Below, one piece after another: positions 33,871 through 41,445 of a stretch of DNA of 64,000 nt; within the stretch, counting starts at the first letter, position 1, and the number at the start of each line of letters is the position of its first letter. Under the pieces are notes generated by a model. It saw nothing but the letters and a program-made list of their open reading frames with translations. It made no database searches and had not been told where the DNA came from. Both the position numbers and the translations under genes were made by a program. This DNA is from Saprospira grandis (lineage in GTDB: Bacteria > Bacteroidota > Bacteroidia > Chitinophagales > Saprospiraceae): assembly GCF_027594745.1 (NCBI RefSeq), contig NZ_CP110854.1, positions 1,054,001 to 1,118,000 of the forward strand, read 5' to 3'.

Positions 33871-33994
33871 GGCTTAGCGCTGCGGAGCGGGTGGCCCGAA
33901 GGGCCAGACCAAGGCGGCTTGCCGCCGCAGGGCCGAGCAGACCTGCGAGCCCCGCAGCATAGCGCCCCGCCGCCTGCGGCGGCGGGGAAGCCCC
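33871..33994 (+). repeat. Cloverleaf-like interspersed element, copy 10
   Basis: Forward orientation. The outer stem is GGCTT (33871) with AAGCC (33988), a third compensated version. Hairpins are TGGCCC-GAA-GGGCCA, GGCGGC-TT-GCCGCC and CCCCGCCGCC-TGC with its complement. The 471-bp gap thus holds copies 9 and 10 pointing apart. Confidence 0.85.
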
Positions 33995-33997
33995 AAA

Positions 33998-35320
33998 TTA
34001 GTCCCTATTAAAAGGAAGCAACCAACTGGGACTACTAAAAAGATCAGCTTTTTCTTGGGCCAAATTGACCTGAGGATCTACCAAGCGCTGGCTAGGGCGG
34101 CCATTGAGGCTAACCTGAGCGTCTAGATAAACCTCTGGGTTTTGATAGCCTTCTTCTGTTTGGTAATAATTGGCCAAATAATGGGCAAACTGCAAAAGCA
34201 TATCAGGTTGATAGGCCATCATCAGCTCCTGTTTTTCATTGAGATGGTCCAGATTATTGACCCAGCTCATTTTGCCCGTTTGGCCATCGACTACCTTAAA
34301 TTGGGCGTAGCCCCTTTTCTCGACCAGCATGACCATCCAAGAAAAGCGGAAGCCCTGTTCCTGCCAAAGGACATTACCTGCATAGAGATGATGTCGCAGC
34401 GGAAAAAGCGCCTGAAAAAGCAGAAAAGACAGCAAAAAATAGCGTTGAAAAGGGGGAAGAACGAGCTCTAGTTTTAATTTAGACAAAGTCAAATTAAAAT
34501 TTTTAGCAAAGGTAGTAATTATTTTTTCATGAAAACGGCTAGAGAAAAAAATTGTCGTGCAGGCCATCATCAGGTAGGGAAAAATGCCGATATAGAAGAG
34601 GGCGGCGGTGGCTAGGTGGAAGCAAATGACAAAAAAGTAGGCATATTTTCGGCTTTTGGACCAAAGGAGAAAAAAGCCAATACTGAGATCGAAGGCGGCG
34701 CCAAAATAGGCAAAAATGGGGGGCAGCCAGCTCTTGCAGAGGAGAGGGCCAAAGATTGGAAAATCGGATAGTTGGCCCAGCCAGATGCGCAGAGGTTGGG
34801 CTAAAACGAGCCAATCGCTTTGCAACTTGGCCAAGCCGGCAAAAAAATAGACCAGCACAAAAAGCAGTCGGGGCGTCCAGATATATAGAGCGGGAACCTT
34901 GACCAAAGCCACCGAGATCGGATAATCTAGAGAAAAGGCGCGATGAGCGGGCAGGATCCAAAGCAGCAGGGCCAGCAAAGCGACCAGGTAGTAATGATTG
35001 AGATAATGCGTCAGGTCCAAAAGCTCTACATAAGTAAAGCAAGCAAAAAAAGTCCCGGCAGAAAGTTTATATTTATAGCCTAGGGCGATACCAAGGCCCG
35101 CGGCGGCCATCAAAAAAAAGCAGGCATAAAGGGCTGTTGCGGGCAATTCGGGCAGCCAATGCGTACCCCAAAGGCGGAAGGCAAACTGGGGTTGGATATA
35201 GAACTTATCGACCCAGCCGAGCAGCAGCATCCGGAGAGAGAGCCAGCAAGCGATCAGGCCAAAAATGATTCTGAGGCTAATGAGGGGGGCGATACTTTTG
35301 GGTTGGTCTAAAGCGAGCAT
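33998..35320 (-). CDS. HTTM domain (vitamin K-dependent carboxylase-like) membrane protein
   Basis: 440 residues from ATG 35320; an upstream in-frame start at 35362 is less likely. The protein has about eight hydrophobic segments (for example SLRIIFGLIACWLSLRML, LYACFFLMAAAGLGIALGY, LVALLALLLWILPAHRAFSLD, LFVLVYFFAGLAKLQSDWL). The phrase VYFFAGLAKLQSDWL and the AHRAFSLD loop are typical of HTTM (horizontally transferred transmembrane) proteins related to gamma-glutamyl carboxylase. A soluble C-terminal region follows. Carboxylase activity is not established for bacterial members. The substrate is unknown. Confidence 0.82.
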   Translation of the reverse strand: MLALDQPKSIAPLISLRIIFGLIACWLSLRMLLLGWVDKFYIQPQFAFRLWGTHWLPELPATALYACFFLMAAAGLGIALGYKYKLSAGTFFACFTYVELLDLTHYLNHYYLVALLALLLWILPAHRAFSLDYPISVALVKVPALYIWTPRLLFVLVYFFAGLAKLQSDWLVLAQPLRIWLGQLSDFPIFGPLLCKSWLPPIFAYFGAAFDLSIGFFLLWSKSRKYAYFFVICFHLATAALFYIGIFPYLMMACTTIFFSSRFHEKIITTFAKNFNLTLSKLKLELVLPPFQRYFLLSFLLFQALFPLRHHLYAGNVLWQEQGFRFSWMVMLVEKRGYAQFKVVDGQTGKMSWVNNLDHLNEKQELMMAYQPDMLLQFAHYLANYYQTEEGYQNPEVYLDAQVSLNGRPSQRLVDPQVNLAQEKADLFSSPSWLLPFNRD

Positions 35321-35481
35321 AAGGATGAATTTTATGGGCGCAAAGGTAGACAATAGGAGCAAAAAAATGCTTGGGCCTAAAAAAAGAGAAAGAAAGCTCT
35401 ATCTTATCTACTGAAAATAGAGAAAGCGCAATATTTCGCAATCCGTGAAATACTAGGAGCGCTTTTATTGGCGTTTTCCAT

Positions 35482-35509
35482 AAGATCGAGGGCATCTCCC
35501 TCAGATCTT
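35482..35509. other. Hairpin in the divergent intergenic region before the outer-membrane gene
   Basis: AAGATCGAGGG pairs with CCCTCAGATCTT with one bulge. A second inverted repeat, AAAGCGC...GCGCTTT, lies at about 35423-35466. These are the only structures seen in the 323-bp gap 35321-35643, which must hold both divergent promoters. Confidence 0.45.
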
Positions 35510-35643
35510 TAAGATAAAATTAACATATTTGATTTTTTCTTTTTAAAGTCAAGAGAGCCGACAAAAGTTGGTATCTTGAGCCGTACAGATGAACCACAAG
35601 ACAAAACATTACCATTTCTTCACCTCTACATACTGTTAGTAGC

Positions 35644-36600
35644 ATGCGCATAGGACTACTTAGCTTTTGTTTGCTGTTTAGCTTTGGGCTATTAAAAGCT
35701 CAAGCTGGTTATCAGCCCCCTTTTCCTTATGAAATTGGTCTTCAGATTGGGACCTCTCAATTTTTGGGTGACCTTGGTGGGCAAAGTGAGGCTGGTCGCC
35801 CATTTATTCGGGACACCGATCTCAAGGCGATTCGCCCTTTAATTGGCGCTTTTGGGCGTTGGAATATTGGCCCTTATTTTTCTGCACGTGCAGATTTGAA
35901 CTACCTTCAATTGGCGGGAGATGATGCGCTTGCGGGTAGTGGATTTAGTGGCGAGACACGTTCAGAGGACCAAGCTTGGTATCGTTACTACCGTAACTTG
36001 AGTTTCCGTTCGCATGTATTTGAGGCCTCTATTGCGGGGGAATTGATTCCCTACAACTTTGAGTTGGGTGGAGGTTACCAGAGCTATAGTGTGATTTCTC
36101 CTTATGGATTTATTGGGGTAGGAATTTTCCACTTTAATCCTCAGGCGCAGTATGATGGGCAGTGGGTAGACCTACAGCCTTTGTCTACAGAGGGCCAAGG
36201 TTTGGTAGATGGTCGCACGCCTTATAGTCTTACTCAATTTAATGTGCCTTTGGGCTTTGGCGTAAAATGGAATTACAACGATCAGTGGGCGCTTTCTTTT
36301 GAGGTAAACCACCGATTGACCTTTACGGATTACATTGATGATGTTTCTGTAGACTATGTTGATCCGCAGGTCTTTTATGATAACTTTGCGCCTGAGCAAG
36401 CGGCCCTATCTGCTGCTATGGCTCGCCGCTCTGTAGAGATTGATCCGGGTATGGTCAATGGCTATGTATCGGCTCCGGGTGAGCAAAGAGGAGACCCCAA
36501 AGATAATGACTCTTATTATACGATTACCCTTCGTTTTAGCTACTTCTTTGATGCTAACTCTTTGGGTGGTGGTCGTCGTTATGGTTGTCCCGTTTGGTAG
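35644..36600 (+). CDS. Outer-membrane beta-barrel protein, DUF6089-like
   Basis: 318 residues with a signal peptide (RIGLLSFCLLFSFGLLKAQA). The body has alternating strands ending in aromatic residues (YEIGLQIGTSQFLGDLGGQ, GAFGRWNIGPYFSARADLNY, PYGFIGVGIFHFNPQAQY, GFGVKWNYNDQWALSFEVNHRL, YYTITLRFSYFFD). This matches the Bacteroidota family DUF6089, whose G-x-x-x-Y-L/F-GDL-G motif appears as SQFLGDLGGQ. It is a small outer-membrane porin-like or structural barrel of unknown ligand. Confidence 0.85.
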   Translation: MRIGLLSFCLLFSFGLLKAQAGYQPPFPYEIGLQIGTSQFLGDLGGQSEAGRPFIRDTDLKAIRPLIGAFGRWNIGPYFSARADLNYLQLAGDDALAGSGFSGETRSEDQAWYRYYRNLSFRSHVFEASIAGELIPYNFELGGGYQSYSVISPYGFIGVGIFHFNPQAQYDGQWVDLQPLSTEGQGLVDGRTPYSLTQFNVPLGFGVKWNYNDQWALSFEVNHRLTFTDYIDDVSVDYVDPQVFYDNFAPEQAALSAAMARRSVEIDPGMVNGYVSAPGEQRGDPKDNDSYYTITLRFSYFFDANSLGGGRRYGCPVW

Positions 36601-36628
36601 ACTAAAGCCAACGATGAATTGAAATAGA

Positions 36629-36664
36629 AAAGCTGAGTAGGTGAACGCCTGCTCGGCTTTTTTT
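36629..36664 (+). terminator. Terminator of the DUF6089-like gene
   Basis: A stem GCTGAGTAGG / CCTGCTCGGC (two G-U pairs in RNA) around a short loop is followed by a T run. Confidence 0.75.
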
Positions 36665-36778
36665 GTGCTCAACTCGGTATAACTTTTCCTAAAAACAAAG
36701 CAAATTTGGGCCTTTTTCCGAGAGCGCAGTAATGCGCAAAAATGGCGGATAAGTCCTTAATAGATAGGCTAAAACAAA

Positions 36779-36808
36779 AAAAGCAGCTAGTTTTCACTAG
36801 CTGCTTTT
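36779..36808 (-). terminator. Terminator of the tRNA-Arg gene
   Basis: A perfect 13-bp stem (AAAAGCAGCTAGT at 36779-36791 with its complement at 36796-36808), 1 base after the tRNA 3' end on the minus strand, with a U-rich tail toward 36771. Confidence 0.8.
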
Positions 36809-36809
36809 G

Positions 36810-36883
36810 TGACCCCAGCAGGACTCGAACCTGCAACCGTCTGCTTAGAAGGCAGATGCTCTATCCAGTTGAGCTATGGAGCC
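36810..36883 (-). tRNA. tRNA-Arg (anticodon TCT)
   Basis: The minus strand folds as a cloverleaf: acceptor GGCTCCA/TGGGGTC, D arm GCTC/GAGC, anticodon stem TCTGC/GCAGA with loop CTTCTAA (anticodon TCT, reads AGA/AGG), and T arm GCAGG-TTCGAGT-CCTGC. The discriminator base is A. The CCA end is not encoded. A terminator follows immediately. Confidence 0.96.
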
Positions 36884-36971
36884 AACTGCAGCGCAAATAT
36901 GGCAACTTTTAATCAATTGGCCAAATATTTCACCTATTTTTTTGAGCAAAGCCCCTCCCCCAGGCCCTATT

Positions 36972-37104
36972 GGCCCAGCGCTGCGGAGGGGTGGCCGAAG
37001 GCCAGACCAAAGCCGCCAAAGGCGGCTGCAGGGCCGAACAGCCCTGTGAGCCCCGCAGCATAGCGGCGGCCGACCGAGGCGAAGCCGAGCCGGCCGCGGG
37101 CCCC
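36972..37104 (+). repeat. Cloverleaf-like interspersed element, copy 11
   Basis: Forward orientation. The outer stem is GGCCC (36972) with GGGCC (37098). Hairpins are TGGCC-GAA-GGCCA and GCCGCC-AAA-GGCGGC. The core has GCCCTG in place of ACCTG (a small variant). It lies between the tRNA gene and the membrane protein gene. Confidence 0.83.
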
Positions 37105-37111
37105 AAAATAA

Positions 37112-37633
37112 TTATCGAACAGAAGAACGAAATACCTGCTGACCGTACTCCCAGAGAAATTTGAAGACCAAGAAAAAAAGGAAAAACGAAAGCCCAATTT
37201 GCCAAAGCTTTTGAAAAGGAAGGACCATTTTGTGCATGAGCAAAAGGAGGAGCCCCAGAGCCAAAGCAGCCGTGATGAGCAGTTCGTAGAGCTCGCCAAA
37301 CCAAGGCAAGGCCTTCATTTTTAGGCCTTTTTTTCGGAGAATCATAAATACAATGACCGCCGAAATTAAGGGTAAATAATAGACGCTAAAACTTAGTTCT
37401 AATAGATTTTTTTGGTTCATCATGATGCTGTAGAGCCAAAAAACCCCAGAAATAAGGGCCGGAATAGCCGTCCCATAAACCAGCAAAGAATACATATAAC
37501 CATAGGCGCTAGAAGCTGGCGATGGCCCCGAAATAATATTGAGCAATAAAGCCATAAATGGCAACAGCAAAAAGTAAAAGAAAAGGGCCACGGGGTCCTG
37601 ATGAAGCAAGGCAATGAGTTCTTCGATCTGCAT
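37112..37633 (-). CDS. Small polytopic membrane protein of unknown function
   Basis: 173 residues from ATG 37633; an upstream start at 37657 would add 8. About five hydrophobic segments are seen (ALFFYFLLLPFMALLLNII, YMYSLLVYGTAIPALISGVFWLY, VYYLPLISAVIVFMIL, ELLITAALALGLLLLLM, IGLSFFLFFLVFKFLW). No motif that I recognise points to a function. It is divergent from the small secreted protein gene at 37737. Confidence 0.7.
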   Translation of the reverse strand: MQIEELIALLHQDPVALFFYFLLLPFMALLLNIISGPSPASSAYGYMYSLLVYGTAIPALISGVFWLYSIMMNQKNLLELSFSVYYLPLISAVIVFMILRKKGLKMKALPWFGELYELLITAALALGLLLLLMHKMVLPFQKLWQIGLSFFLFFLVFKFLWEYGQQVFRSSVR

Positions 37634-37669
37634 AATTTTGGGAATGGATTTTGGCAATACAATACTGGA

Positions 37670-37700
37670 TTTTAAATCTAGGAATAAATCATTACTTTTG
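37670..37700 (+). promoter_or_regulatory. Bacteroidota-type promoter
   Basis: TACTTTTG at 37693-37700 matches TAnnTTTG exactly. TTTT at 37670-37673 lies 19 bp upstream as a near match to the -33 box. The predicted start is near 37707, 30 bp before the next ATG. Confidence 0.5.
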
Positions 37701-37736
37701 TAAACTTCCGCAGACGGAACTTAAAACTACTACAAA

Positions 37737-38192
37737 ATGAAATCCTTAGCACTAGTATTCAGCTTTCTACTCGCAGGCTTAGGCAGCGGCCTTTTGGCCC
37801 AAAACCCTTCTGATGGCCTCCACTTTTGGAAAGTCCTGAGCAAAGTGAAGTATAAATCAAAAATTGATATCGAAAGCGGGACCCTGATCTATACGCCAGT
37901 TTTTAATAGAAGCATCAAAAAACTAGATGGCAAAGAGATCGTCCTCAAAGGTTATGTGATTCCCGCCGACCTTAGCGGAGGCCGCATGACCCTCTCGGCC
38001 TTCCCCTATAGCTCTTGCTTTTTTTGTGGAGGCGCCGGCCCCGAATCCGTTATCGAAATCGATGCAAAAACGCCCATTATCTATCGGATAGATAAACCAA
38101 TCACGCTCAAAGGAAAACTCAAACTCAATAGCGAAGACCCCCTCCGCCTGATGTATATCCTCAAGGAAGCTGATTACTACGAAGGCAGTTAA
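37737..38192 (+). CDS. Small secreted protein, possible OB-fold domain with C-x-x-C
   Basis: 151 residues with a signal peptide (KSLALVFSFLLAGLGSGLLAQ). The middle reads GKEIVLKGYVIPADLSGGRMTLSAFPYSSCFFCGGAGPESVIEI, then ITLKGKLKLNSEDPLRLMYIL. The 'G-x-V-I-P' strand, the C-x-x-C and the later G-K-L-K-L strand recall small periplasmic OB-fold proteins (DUF3299-like) linked to copper or metal lipoprotein systems. This is a weak analogy. The gene is followed after 23 bp by an aspartoacylase-like gene on the same strand. Confidence 0.6.
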   Translation: MKSLALVFSFLLAGLGSGLLAQNPSDGLHFWKVLSKVKYKSKIDIESGTLIYTPVFNRSIKKLDGKEIVLKGYVIPADLSGGRMTLSAFPYSSCFFCGGAGPESVIEIDAKTPIIYRIDKPITLKGKLKLNSEDPLRLMYILKEADYYEGS

Positions 38193-38215
38193 TGCCCGAA
38201 AAATATTAGATTGTT

Positions 38216-39217
38216 ATGACTCAAATTTCGCGCATTCTGGGCGAACGCAGCGGCTCTGAAAAAGGGCCGCTCTTGCTTATTCTCACCCAGGTCCATGGCA
38301 ACGAACCCGCCGGCTATTACGCAGTTCAAGAACTCTTTCAACGCATTGACCAAGAGTACCAAAATAAAGCAGATTTTGACTACCGAGGCCGAATTGTCGC
38401 CCTGCGGGGGAATCTGGCCGCTATTGCCTCCGGCCAACGATTTATCGATGAAGATTTTAACCGCATCTGGACCGATGAACGGGTGAAACAAATCCAAAAT
38501 AGCCCCCTAGACCAACTCAAATCTCAGGAGGAAAGAGAGCTCAAAGGACTACTGGAAACTATTCAGGCCCTAATGGACCAACATCCAGATGAACAGGTCG
38601 TTTTACTCGACCTGCATACCACCACGGCCAAGGGCGGCATGTTCCTCATCCCCTCTACCGACGATAATTCTAGGGCCCTGGGCCTCAATATCCACGCCCC
38701 GCTCCTACACGGTTTTCTCGATGGCCTAGAAGGGACTATCCTGCACTATTTTCGCCAGAAAAATTTTCCCAAACATCAACTCACCTCAATCTGCTTCGAG
38801 GCCGGCCAACACGATAGCCTCTCTTCTGTAGGCCATGCCGTTTCCGCCATCATCCAATGCTTTACCGCTATGGGGGGCTTCTATGCCGCAGATATCGAAA
38901 TGAAACACGAACTCCGCCTGAGCGAAGAAAATCAAGGACTGCCCAAAGAAGGCCGCCTAGCCTACTGCCACCGCATCCATCAAGGCGATAACTTTAAAAT
39001 GCGCAGCGATAAAATTTATCGCAATTTTGACCCCATTTATAAAGGAGAATTGCTGGCCGAAGATAAAAATGGCCCCATCTACTCCCCCCTCGATGGCCTC
39101 ATCCTCATGCCGCTCTACCAAAAACAAGGCAATGACGGCTTCTTTATCATTGAAGACCTAGACCTCTCTGCCCCCAAATTGGGCCGAAAAATTCCAAAAA
39201 CTATTCTCAACGCCTAA
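38216..39217 (+). CDS. Succinylglutamate desuccinylase/aspartoacylase family zinc hydrolase
   Basis: 333 residues, cytoplasmic. Zinc motifs of the AstE/AspA (M14-like) family are present: LTQVHGNEPAGYYAV (H-x-x-E ligands), then DEDFNRIW, then VVLLDLHTTTAKGGMF (third His). The C-terminal region has KIYRNFDPIYKGELLAEDKNGPIYSPLDGLILMPLYQKQG, typical of the family's barrel-sandwich end domain. It probably removes an acyl group from an N-acyl amino acid. The exact substrate is not predictable. Confidence 0.85.
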   Translation: MTQISRILGERSGSEKGPLLLILTQVHGNEPAGYYAVQELFQRIDQEYQNKADFDYRGRIVALRGNLAAIASGQRFIDEDFNRIWTDERVKQIQNSPLDQLKSQEERELKGLLETIQALMDQHPDEQVVLLDLHTTTAKGGMFLIPSTDDNSRALGLNIHAPLLHGFLDGLEGTILHYFRQKNFPKHQLTSICFEAGQHDSLSSVGHAVSAIIQCFTAMGGFYAADIEMKHELRLSEENQGLPKEGRLAYCHRIHQGDNFKMRSDKIYRNFDPIYKGELLAEDKNGPIYSPLDGLILMPLYQKQGNDGFFIIEDLDLSAPKLGRKIPKTILNA

Positions 39218-39311
39218 CTGCCGCAAGTTTAACCCCAGAAAAGAACTATTTTGATTTAGTCTTGTTAACTTTGCGCCTCTAAGAGGAAAAAACTAATCCT
39301 GCCGATCTTTT

Positions 39312-39431
39312 GGGGCCTCAGCTGCGCTGCGCTTGCTGCGCTACGTTTCGGGGCTCGCAAGCCTGCTCGGCCCTGCGCTGCCAAAGGCAGCTTGGTCTGG
39401 CCTGACGGCCACCCCTACACATCGCTAGGCC
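39312..39431 (-). repeat. Cloverleaf-like interspersed element, copy 12
   Basis: Reverse orientation. The outer stem is GGCCT (39314) with AGGCC (39427). The variable hairpin is GCTGCC-AAA-GGCAGC. A TAACTTTG box at 39266-39273 lies upstream, so this copy may be transcribed in the 5' leader of the ferredoxin gene. Confidence 0.84.
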
Positions 39432-39504
39432 ATCTGGCCTGACGGCCAAGGCGGCTGCGCCGCCTATCCATTCATACCACAAAAAATATTTGATCCGCTA
39501 CAAT

Positions 39505-39843
39505 ATGGCTATCGTAAAATTTATTTTTGAAGATCCCAATATTCCCCCCAAGGAACTAGAAGCCAGCCTAGGCGATAATATCTCCGAATTGGCTGATGAT
39601 AACGACATTCATATCAACCATAACTGTGGCCGCGTCTGCGCCTGTAGTACCTGCCACGTCTATATTGAAGAAGGCGAAGATAGCCTTCCCGAAATCTCGG
39701 ACCGAGAAGAGGACTTTATTGATAGAGCCCTAGATCCACGCATCGAGTCTAGACTCGCCTGCCAGTGCATTATCCAAGAAGATGATGCCGTTATCGAGGT
39801 CTTGGTCCCCGACCAAGCCCGCATTATTGGACATGAACACTAA
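39505..39843 (+). CDS. fdx: [2Fe-2S] ferredoxin, Isc type
   Basis: 112 residues from ATG 39505. The cluster motif C-G-R-V-C-A-C-S-T-C-H-V gives C-x5-C-x2-C, and the fourth Cys is in LACQCII. This is the adrenodoxin-like arrangement of the Isc ferredoxin, which supplies electrons for Fe-S cluster assembly. Acidic surface patches (EEGEDSLPEISDREEDFID) are typical. It is followed 11 bp later by iscX, so the two form a small Fe-S assembly operon away from any iscSU genes in this window. Confidence 0.9.
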   Translation: MAIVKFIFEDPNIPPKELEASLGDNISELADDNDIHINHNCGRVCACSTCHVYIEEGEDSLPEISDREEDFIDRALDPRIESRLACQCIIQEDDAVIEVLVPDQARIIGHEH

Positions 39844-39854
39844 ATTGAGATATC

Positions 39855-40094
39855 ATGAGTTTTGAACTTGACCTTCCTATCCATTGGACCGATTATGAAG
39901 ATATCGCCATGGGCCTTTATGATAAATTTGGAGACGATTTTACCGAGTCTAAAATTTATCGCATCCGCTTTACAGACCTCATCGAATGGGTGCTGGACCT
40001 GCCCAACTTTGTGGGCAAACGCGAAGATTGTAATGAGGGCCACCTCGAGCAAATTCAAGCAAAATGGGTCTACGAATGGAGAGATAACCAATAA
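39855..40094 (+). CDS. iscX: Fe-S cluster assembly protein IscX
   Basis: 79 residues. IscX is a small acidic modulator of cysteine desulfurase IscS and a possible iron donor. Family marks are IHWTDYEDIAMGLYDKF near the start, RIRFTDLIEWVLDLPNF in the middle, and EGHLEQIQAKWVYEW at the end. The pairing with fdx is typical of isc loci. Confidence 0.9.
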   Translation: MSFELDLPIHWTDYEDIAMGLYDKFGDDFTESKIYRIRFTDLIEWVLDLPNFVGKREDCNEGHLEQIQAKWVYEWRDNQ

Positions 40095-40100
40095 AATAAA

Positions 40101-40131
40101 AAAGGCTACAGCTATTCGCTGTGGCCTTTTC
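40101..40131 (+). terminator. Terminator of fdx-iscX
   Basis: AAAGGCTACAGC (40101-40112) pairs with GCTGTGGCCTTT (40118-40129) with one G-U pair and a 5-base loop, followed by T. Confidence 0.75.
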
Positions 40132-40171
40132 TGCCCATTTAGCACTCCTCTGATTGATAAAAAATACAATT

Positions 40172-41170
40172 ATGGATAAACGCATTCCAGTAACTATTAT
40201 TACGGGCTTTTTGGGCAGCGGAAAAACGACCCTGCTCAACGAACTCATCCAACGCTATCCCGAGAAAAAGCTCGCCATTATTGAAAATGAATTTGGCGAA
40301 TTAGGCATCGACCAAGATTTGGTGGTCCGTGGAGAAGACCAAATCTTTGAACTCTCTAATGGCTGTATTTGCTGCAGCCTCAATGATGAATTGGTCGATA
40401 CCCTGGCCAAACTCCTCAATGGAAATTACGAATTTGACCAGCTCGTTATTGAAACCACTGGCATAGCCGAACCCGATGCTATCGCCGCCGCCTTTGTGGC
40501 CGATGCCTCGGTCCAAGCCTATTTTCAACTAGATGCGGTCATCTGCCTAGCCGATGCCCAATATACCCTAGACAGCCTAGCAGAAAGAGAAGAAGCCAAA
40601 CGCCAACTCGCCTTTGCCGACCTCATTTTGCTCAATAAAAAGTCTAGCGTTTCCGCAGAACAATTGGAACAAACCAAAGCAGGCCTCAAAAAGCTCAACC
40701 CCCTAGCCGAAATCATTGAGGCCGATTATGGCAAAACAGAACGCAATCTTTTGGACCTACAAGCCTATGCTTTTGCTACGGTAGAAGAAAAACTCAAGGC
40801 CCAACATCAACCCAAAGCTTGCAGCCATGGCAGCCATCATCACCATCATCATGAGCAAGGCGAATTAGTGACGCATAGCTTTATTTTTGACCAGCCCTTT
40901 GACCTGCTCAAGCTTCGGCATTGGCTGCAAGTACTGCTCATGCTACAAGGAGAAGGCATTTATCGAGTGAAGGGCGTCCTTTGGGTGCAATGGCAGGATA
41001 AAAAAATGGTCCTGCAATCGGTCCGAAAATCTTTTGCCCTCCAATTGGGCGAGGACTGGCCCGAAGGCAAACCCCGCCAAAGCCGAATTGTCTTTATTGG
41101 CAAAAATCTACGCAAGGATATTCTAGAGAAAAGCCTCAAACAATTGCTGGCCCTAGAAACTAGCTTTTAA
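40172..41170 (+). CDS. CobW/COG0523 family metallochaperone GTPase
   Basis: 332 residues from ATG 40172; an upstream in-frame start at 40154 was not used. The Walker A is GFLGSGKTT at residues about 10-18. The metal-binding motif C-I-C-C (CxCC) is in ELSNGCICCSLNDELVDTL. The Walker B region is VIETTGIAEPDAI. The specificity motif region (LLNKKSSV) is slightly altered from NKxD. A run HGSHHHHHH near residue 225 forms a histidine-rich loop. The C-terminal CobW_C domain follows (LLKLRHWLQVLLMLQGEGIYRVKGVLW). These GTPases deliver Zn, Co or Ni. The His loop suggests zinc, but the client protein is unknown. Confidence 0.9.
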   Translation: MDKRIPVTIITGFLGSGKTTLLNELIQRYPEKKLAIIENEFGELGIDQDLVVRGEDQIFELSNGCICCSLNDELVDTLAKLLNGNYEFDQLVIETTGIAEPDAIAAAFVADASVQAYFQLDAVICLADAQYTLDSLAEREEAKRQLAFADLILLNKKSSVSAEQLEQTKAGLKKLNPLAEIIEADYGKTERNLLDLQAYAFATVEEKLKAQHQPKACSHGSHHHHHHEQGELVTHSFIFDQPFDLLKLRHWLQVLLMLQGEGIYRVKGVLWVQWQDKKMVLQSVRKSFALQLGEDWPEGKPRQSRIVFIGKNLRKDILEKSLKQLLALETSF

Positions 41171-41175
41171 ATAGA

Positions 41176-41210
41176 AAAGGCCCAGAACTCGATGTTCTGG
41201 GCCTTTCTTT
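41176..41210 (+). terminator. Terminator of the CobW gene
   Basis: A perfect 13-bp stem (AAAGGCCCAGAAC at 41176-41188 with its complement at 41194-41206), a 5-base loop and a T-rich tail. Confidence 0.8.
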
Positions 41211-41239
41211 TGGATGGAGCAGGGCGCGAAGCGCCCGCA

Positions 41240-41434
41240 GGCTGAGCTGCCGAAGCAGGGCCGCCGAAGGCGGCAGACCAAAGCGCTGAAAGCGCTGCAG
41301 GGCCGAGCAAACCTGCGAGCTGCGAAGGGAGCGACCCGACCGATAATTCATGAGGGTTTTAACCCTCATTTTGTAGCGCTTCGCAAAGCGATACCGCTTT
41401 GCGCTGGGTTTCAAGCCGGCGGAGGGGCAGCCCC
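41240..41434 (+). repeat. Cloverleaf-like interspersed element, copy 13 (long form)
   Basis: The outer stem is GGCTG (41240) with CAGCC (41428). The variable hairpin is AGCGCT-GAA-AGCGCT. In place of the third hairpin lies the second module (about 41340-41420): an ATGAGGGTT...AACCCTCAT hairpin, GCAAAGCGATACCGCTTTGC and a GGGTTTCA-type hairpin. Confidence 0.8.
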
Positions 41435-41445
41435 AAAAAAAGATC

